From assembly GCA_965213645.1 (NCBI GenBank), contig CBDBZX010000002.1, positions 744,001 to 808,000 of the forward strand: a stretch of 64,000 nucleotides of DNA. The letters are read 5' to 3'. Position 1 is the first letter of the stretch, and every line of letters starts with the position of its first letter. Both the position numbers and the translations under genes were made by a program. Under the pieces are notes generated by a model that had not been told where the DNA came from, did not search any database, and saw only the letters and a list, made by a program, of their open reading frames with translations. Shown in pieces: positions 60,633 to 64,000 of this stretch. Source of the stretch: CBDBZX01 sp965213645. GTDB lineage: Bacteria > Deinococcota > Deinococci > Deinococcales > Trueperaceae.

Positions 60633-63002
60633 GTGGAGATGCGCACCCCCCCTCACAACTTAGAAGCCGAGAAGAGTGTTTTAGGTAGCATCCTCTTAGA
60701 CAATGAGGTTTTTGGAGCTTTAGAGGGCACCATCACCCCCGAGCACTTCTACAAGGAGAGCCACCGCAAAATTTTTCGCGTCTGTGACCGCCTCTTTCGC
60801 CGCAACGAGCCGATGGACTTGGTCACGCTCACTGAGGAACTCAGGCAGACGGGCGAGCTAGAAGCCGTGGGCAGTGTGCCCTACCTCATCGGTTTGGCGG
60901 ACGAAGTGCCCACCGCTGCCTACGCTGAGAGCTACGCCAAAATCGTCGTCGAAAAGGCGGTGCTGCGCGACCTCATCGCGGCGAGTGGGCAAATTATGCA
61001 GACTGCGTACGACCAGTCGCTCCCCATCGAGCAGGTCTTGGACAAGGCCGAAGCGGGGATTTTTGAACTGTCTAGCAACAAGCGCACCCACGCCTTCGAG
61101 GGTATGGGCACGCTCGTCACCGACACCTTTAACTACATCAACGAGCTATTTAATAACCCCGATCCGATCTCGGGTTTGCGCACCGGCTTTAGGGAACTCG
61201 ACGTGCTGACAGCGGGCTTGCAGCCGAGCACGCTCAATGTGTTGGCGGCTCGTCCTGCGATGGGTAAGTGTTTAGGTAAGGGGACAAAGGTCGTTATGTT
61301 TGGCGGCACGCTCAAAGCGGTTGAGGATATTCGCGTCGGTGACGTGCTGATGGGGCCGGATTCGTGTCCGCGTCACGTTACGTCGCTTGCAAGGGGTTGT
61401 GAACAGATGGTTTGGGTGCGGCAGCGGCACGGGCTGGACTACCGCGTGAATGAGAGTCACATCTTGTCCCTCAAGCGTAGCCGCAATCCGCATAAGGGTG
61501 AGGTTATCAACCTCTCGGTGAAAGAGTGGCTGAGCAAGAGTGATAAGTTTAGAAGTAACTACAAAGGCTACAAGGTCGGGATTGAGCTTTTAGAAAAACC
61601 CCTTTCGGTTGAGCCCTACTTCCTCGGTCTTTGGTTAGGTGACGGTGCCACGCATAGCGTCAGAATTACGGCGAACGACCAAGAGGTTGTGGACTACCTC
61701 TACGAGTATGCTGAGCGGCTCGAGCTGCGCGTAAGCGTAGACGCTCATGATGGACGCTGCCCGAGCTACGCTATCACAAGAGGTCAAAGGGGTGGCTCGG
61801 TTGAAGAGGCGAAAGAGACCCTTCAGGGACAGCTCGCCTTCTTAGGCTTGCTTGGACACAAACATATTCCTGACGTATATCTTCACAACTCGAGGCGCTA
61901 CCGCTTAGAACTTCTCGCAGGACTTATAGACGCGGATGGGCATTATCTCAGAGGTCAAAATGGACCCTACGAAATCACGACGAAGCTAGAACCTCTCGCC
62001 AGACAGATTAAATACCTCTGCGATTCACTCGGCTACCGCACGTCGCTCTCGAGTAAAACAGCGACCTTAAAACGAGAAAACGCTGAGCCGTACCAGTGCG
62101 AGGTCTACCGCGTGCGCTTTAACGGCAATGTAGACGAGATTCCGGTGCGTGTGCCGCGCAAGAAAGCAGCGAACTGGACGGACCGTAAGGATTGGCAGGT
62201 CACAGGTATTTCAGTTGAGCCGGATAAGGTGGATGATTACTACGGCTTTACATTGCACGGCGACGGGCTCTTTTTATTGGAGGACATGACCGTCACCCAC
62301 AACACGGCTTTCGCTTTAACCATCGGCCAAAACGTCGCCCTGCGCGAAGGCAAGACGGTCGGGATTTTTAACTTAGAAATGTCCGCCGTGCAGCTCGTCA
62401 CGCGGATGCTCTGCTCGGAAGCTCGCGTCGATATGAGCCGCGTGCGCAACGGCCAACTCTCGGAGCGCGACTTTCAGCGTTTAGCGGACACCGCAGGCAA
62501 GATTTCTGAAGCCAACATCTTCATCGACGACGCGGCGGACATGACCGTCATGGAGTTGCGTAGCCGCGCCCGCAGACTCATGGCCGAGCACGACCTAGGG
62601 CTTATCATCATCGACTACTTGCAGCTCATGAGCGGTAGCGGGCGCAGCGGTATGGGTGAGAACCGGCAGCAGGAGATTTCGACGATTTCGCGGGGGTTGA
62701 AACTTTTAGCCCGCGAACTCGACATTCCGGTGATTGTTCTTTCGCAGCTCTCGAGGGCTGTCGAAAGCCGTCCGAACAAGCGCCCCATGCTCTCGGATTT
62801 ACGTGAATCAGGAGCCATAGAGCAGGACGCAGACTTGGTCATGTTCATCTACCGCGACGAATACTACGACCCACATAGCGAAAAGCAGGGCATCGCCGAA
62901 ATCATCATCGGCAAGCAGCGCAACGGACCTGTAGGCACTGTCGAGCTTCAGTTTCACAACGCCCACGTGCGCTTCAACGACCTCGCCAAAGCGACGCCTT
63001 GA
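60633..63002 (+). CDS. dnaB: Replicative DNA helicase DnaB, intein-containing
   Basis: The 789-residue precursor has the DnaB N-terminal domain (NLEAEKSVLGSILLDNEVF, residues about 7-25), linker, and a RecA-like C-terminal domain. Walker A reads RPAMGK followed by a 345-residue intein (residues 213-557) and then TAFAL; the spliced helicase would be 444 residues, the normal size. Later helicase motifs are intact: GIFNLEMSAVQLVTRML, IIIDYLQLMSG, VIVLSQLSRAVESR and LRESGAIEQDADLVMFIYRDEYY. It unwinds DNA at the fork. The GTG start is chosen by similarity and the nearby -10 box. Confidence 0.97.
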   Translation: MEMRTPPHNLEAEKSVLGSILLDNEVFGALEGTITPEHFYKESHRKIFRVCDRLFRRNEPMDLVTLTEELRQTGELEAVGSVPYLIGLADEVPTAAYAESYAKIVVEKAVLRDLIAASGQIMQTAYDQSLPIEQVLDKAEAGIFELSSNKRTHAFEGMGTLVTDTFNYINELFNNPDPISGLRTGFRELDVLTAGLQPSTLNVLAARPAMGKCLGKGTKVVMFGGTLKAVEDIRVGDVLMGPDSCPRHVTSLARGCEQMVWVRQRHGLDYRVNESHILSLKRSRNPHKGEVINLSVKEWLSKSDKFRSNYKGYKVGIELLEKPLSVEPYFLGLWLGDGATHSVRITANDQEVVDYLYEYAERLELRVSVDAHDGRCPSYAITRGQRGGSVEEAKETLQGQLAFLGLLGHKHIPDVYLHNSRRYRLELLAGLIDADGHYLRGQNGPYEITTKLEPLARQIKYLCDSLGYRTSLSSKTATLKRENAEPYQCEVYRVRFNGNVDEIPVRVPRKKAANWTDRKDWQVTGISVEPDKVDDYYGFTLHGDGLFLLEDMTVTHNTAFALTIGQNVALREGKTVGIFNLEMSAVQLVTRMLCSEARVDMSRVRNGQLSERDFQRLADTAGKISEANIFIDDAADMTVMELRSRARRLMAEHDLGLIIIDYLQLMSGSGRSGMGENRQQEISTISRGLKLLARELDIPVIVLSQLSRAVESRPNKRPMLSDLRESGAIEQDADLVMFIYRDEYYDPHSEKQGIAEIIIGKQRNGPVGTVELQFHNAHVRFNDLAKATP
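61269..62303 (+). mobile_element. LAGLIDADG intein inserted in the DnaB Walker A motif
   Basis: The intein starts at Cys213 (CLGKGTKVVM, block A) and ends at His556-Asn557 (LLEDMTVTHN, block G), with Thr as the +1 extein residue (TAFAL). Block B is NESHILSL, and YYGFTLHGDGLFLLEDM is block F. Two endonuclease motifs are present: LGLWLGDG (331-338) and LLAGLIDADGHY (427-438), with acidic residues Asp337 and Asp435, so the homing endonuclease may be active. It separates Lys212 from Thr of the P-loop, so unspliced protein cannot be an ATPase. Confidence 0.95.
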
Positions 63003-63089
63003 ATCGAAATCATATTGCCTTAACAGCCTCGCGGACTTCACACTGAAGACTTCATGGTGGAAGCAAGATGGTCAACTGTACTATACCTC

Positions 63090-63130
63090 ACGTTAGCGCC
63101 GTACTAGGATGGGTGATTGAGGGCTAACGT
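63090..63130 (+). other. Inverted repeat in the ftsH upstream region
   Basis: ACGTTAGC (63090-63097) and GCTAACGT (63123-63130) are perfect 8-bp arms with a 25-base loop in the 185-base gap before ftsH. A TACTAT box (63079-63084) just before it could place the hairpin in the 5' end of the ftsH transcript. Confidence 0.4.
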
Positions 63131-63187
63131 CGTCCTAGATAGCATCCGCTTACACACCCTTATGGGCTCAAAGGAGTAAACTACACT

Positions 63188-64000
63188 ATGGGGAAATTTC
63201 CAGTACGCAGCTTGCTCATCGCCGCCGCTGTCTTGGGCCTCGTCATCTTTGTCGCCTCGCAAAACAACGCGAGAAGCAGTGGCGACACCCAGCCCTACAG
63301 CTATTTTAGAGACCAAGTAACCAACAACTCGGTCAGAGAGATTTTAGTCAAGGAAAATGAGATCGTCGTCACGACGCGCGGCGACGAAGAGTACGTCACG
63401 AATATCTCAGCGCCGCTCACCACAGAGGCCCTAGAGCGCTTCAGCGACCAGGGTATCCAGGTGGATGTTGCCCCACCCGGCAACAACTGGGGCGGCATCC
63501 TCATCACACTCTTGCCGATTCTCCTGATGATCGGCTTTTTGTGGTACTTGATGCGCGGAATGCGCGGCGGTGGTGACGGCGCGATGCAGTTTGGTAAATC
63601 AAAGGCCCGCATGATCACCGAGGAGAACTCGCAGACACTCTTTAAGGATGTGGCGGGCGTCGAAGAGGCCAAAAACGACCTCTTCGAAGTGGTAGAGTTC
63701 CTCAAAAATCCCAGCAAGTTTCACGCGCTAGGCGCACGCATTCCCCACGGCGTGCTGATGGTCGGGCCGCCAGGCTCGGGTAAGACGCACCTCGCCAAAG
63801 CCGTCGCAGGCGAAGCCAAAGTGCCCTTTTTCAGCATCTCCGGCTCGGATTTCGTAGAGATGTTCGTGGGCGTCGGCGCGGCTAGGGTCCGCGACCTCTT
63901 TGAAAACGCTAAAAAGAATGCGCCTTGCATCGTGTTTATCGACGAGATTGACGCAGTCGGGCGCAGACGTGGGATGAACGTCAACGGCGGCAACGACGAG
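63188..64000 (+). CDS. ftsH: ATP-dependent membrane zinc protease FtsH (5' part, runs off the window)
   Basis: An open frame of 271 codons from ATG 63188 reaches the window end. It has a first membrane helix (about 5-22), a short periplasmic domain, a second helix (about 103-122: GILITLLPILLMIGFLWYL), then the AAA domain with Walker A GPPGSGKTH at 193-201, pore motif MFVGVG and Walker B FIDEIDAVGRRRG. The zinc protease domain lies beyond the edge. AAGGAG is 12 bases upstream, a rather long spacing. It degrades membrane and regulatory proteins at the inner membrane. Confidence 0.96.
   Translation, partial: MGKFPVRSLLIAAAVLGLVIFVASQNNARSSGDTQPYSYFRDQVTNNSVREILVKENEIVVTTRGDEEYVTNISAPLTTEALERFSDQGIQVDVAPPGNNWGGILITLLPILLMIGFLWYLMRGMRGGGDGAMQFGKSKARMITEENSQTLFKDVAGVEEAKNDLFEVVEFLKNPSKFHALGARIPHGVLMVGPPGSGKTHLAKAVAGEAKVPFFSISGSDFVEMFVGVGAARVRDLFENAKKNAPCIVFIDEIDAVGRRRGMNVNGGNDE

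Overview
The window looks like chromosomal DNA of a moderately GC-rich bacterium, most likely a member of the Deinococcota (Truepera-like); this assignment is inferred from gene content and promoter style, not from a database search. The best clue is the start signals. At least a dozen genes have a TANNNT box ending 5-8 bases (most often exactly 6) before the start codon and no Shine-Dalgarno sequence, the leaderless-mRNA arrangement known to be common in Deinococcus. Two short words are strongly over-represented throughout: AAGAGGT (both strands) and CTCGAG.

Layout. 1-8 kb: folate-binding YgfZ, a VOC protein, the large subunit of a B12-dependent acyl-CoA mutase whose active-site residues fit isobutyryl-CoA mutase rather than methylmalonyl-CoA mutase, a serine hydrolase, a SulP transporter, and the B12-binding mutase subunit 4 kb further on. 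8-22 kb (minus strand): a molybdenum hydroxylase operon (coxG-S-L-M-like) followed by a cupin, a Tm-1-like protein and its TIM-barrel partner, a P-loop ATPase plus TPR protein pair, a MoxR ATPase, RpiB, a CoxE-like VWA protein, DUF547 and Uma2 proteins. MoxR and VWA are the usual maturation partners of such hydroxylases.

22-31 kb: a soluble sugar dehydrogenase lipoprotein, DUF4105, a secreted type I pullulanase, a CNT nucleoside transporter, a medium-chain reductase and a TauE/SafE transporter. 31-47 kb: a heptose/glycan cluster with HldE, GmhB, a GT4-GmhA fusion, five GT9 (heptosyltransferase-like) genes of which one is frame-broken, two other GT4 genes, one GT2 and a CdaR-type regulator. 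The GmhA, HldE and GmhB activities together would supply ADP-heptose for the GT9 enzymes; no HldD epimerase is seen.

47-60 kb: 6-phosphogluconate dehydrogenase, an MntA/HepT toxin-antitoxin pair with textbook motifs, an Ntn-hydrolase asparaginase, MinC, an erythromycin-esterase-like protein, a VapBC-type pair in which the toxin apparently starts at CTG, ScpA, two unknown small proteins, a chymotrypsin-like protease with a small upstream protein resembling its N-terminal domain, an M3 oligopeptidase and a C45 acyltransferase-like hydrolase. 60-64 kb: a 680-base gene-free stretch full of small repeats, replicative helicase DnaB with a LAGLIDADG intein splitting the Walker A motif, and the start of FtsH, which runs off the end.

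The intergenic spaces carry two further repeat classes: three copies of a roughly 110-200 bp interspersed element (near 0.2, 44.1 and 54.7 kb), and several word-like inverted repeats with up to 18-bp perfect arms. No tRNA, rRNA, CRISPR array or intact insertion sequence was recognised.
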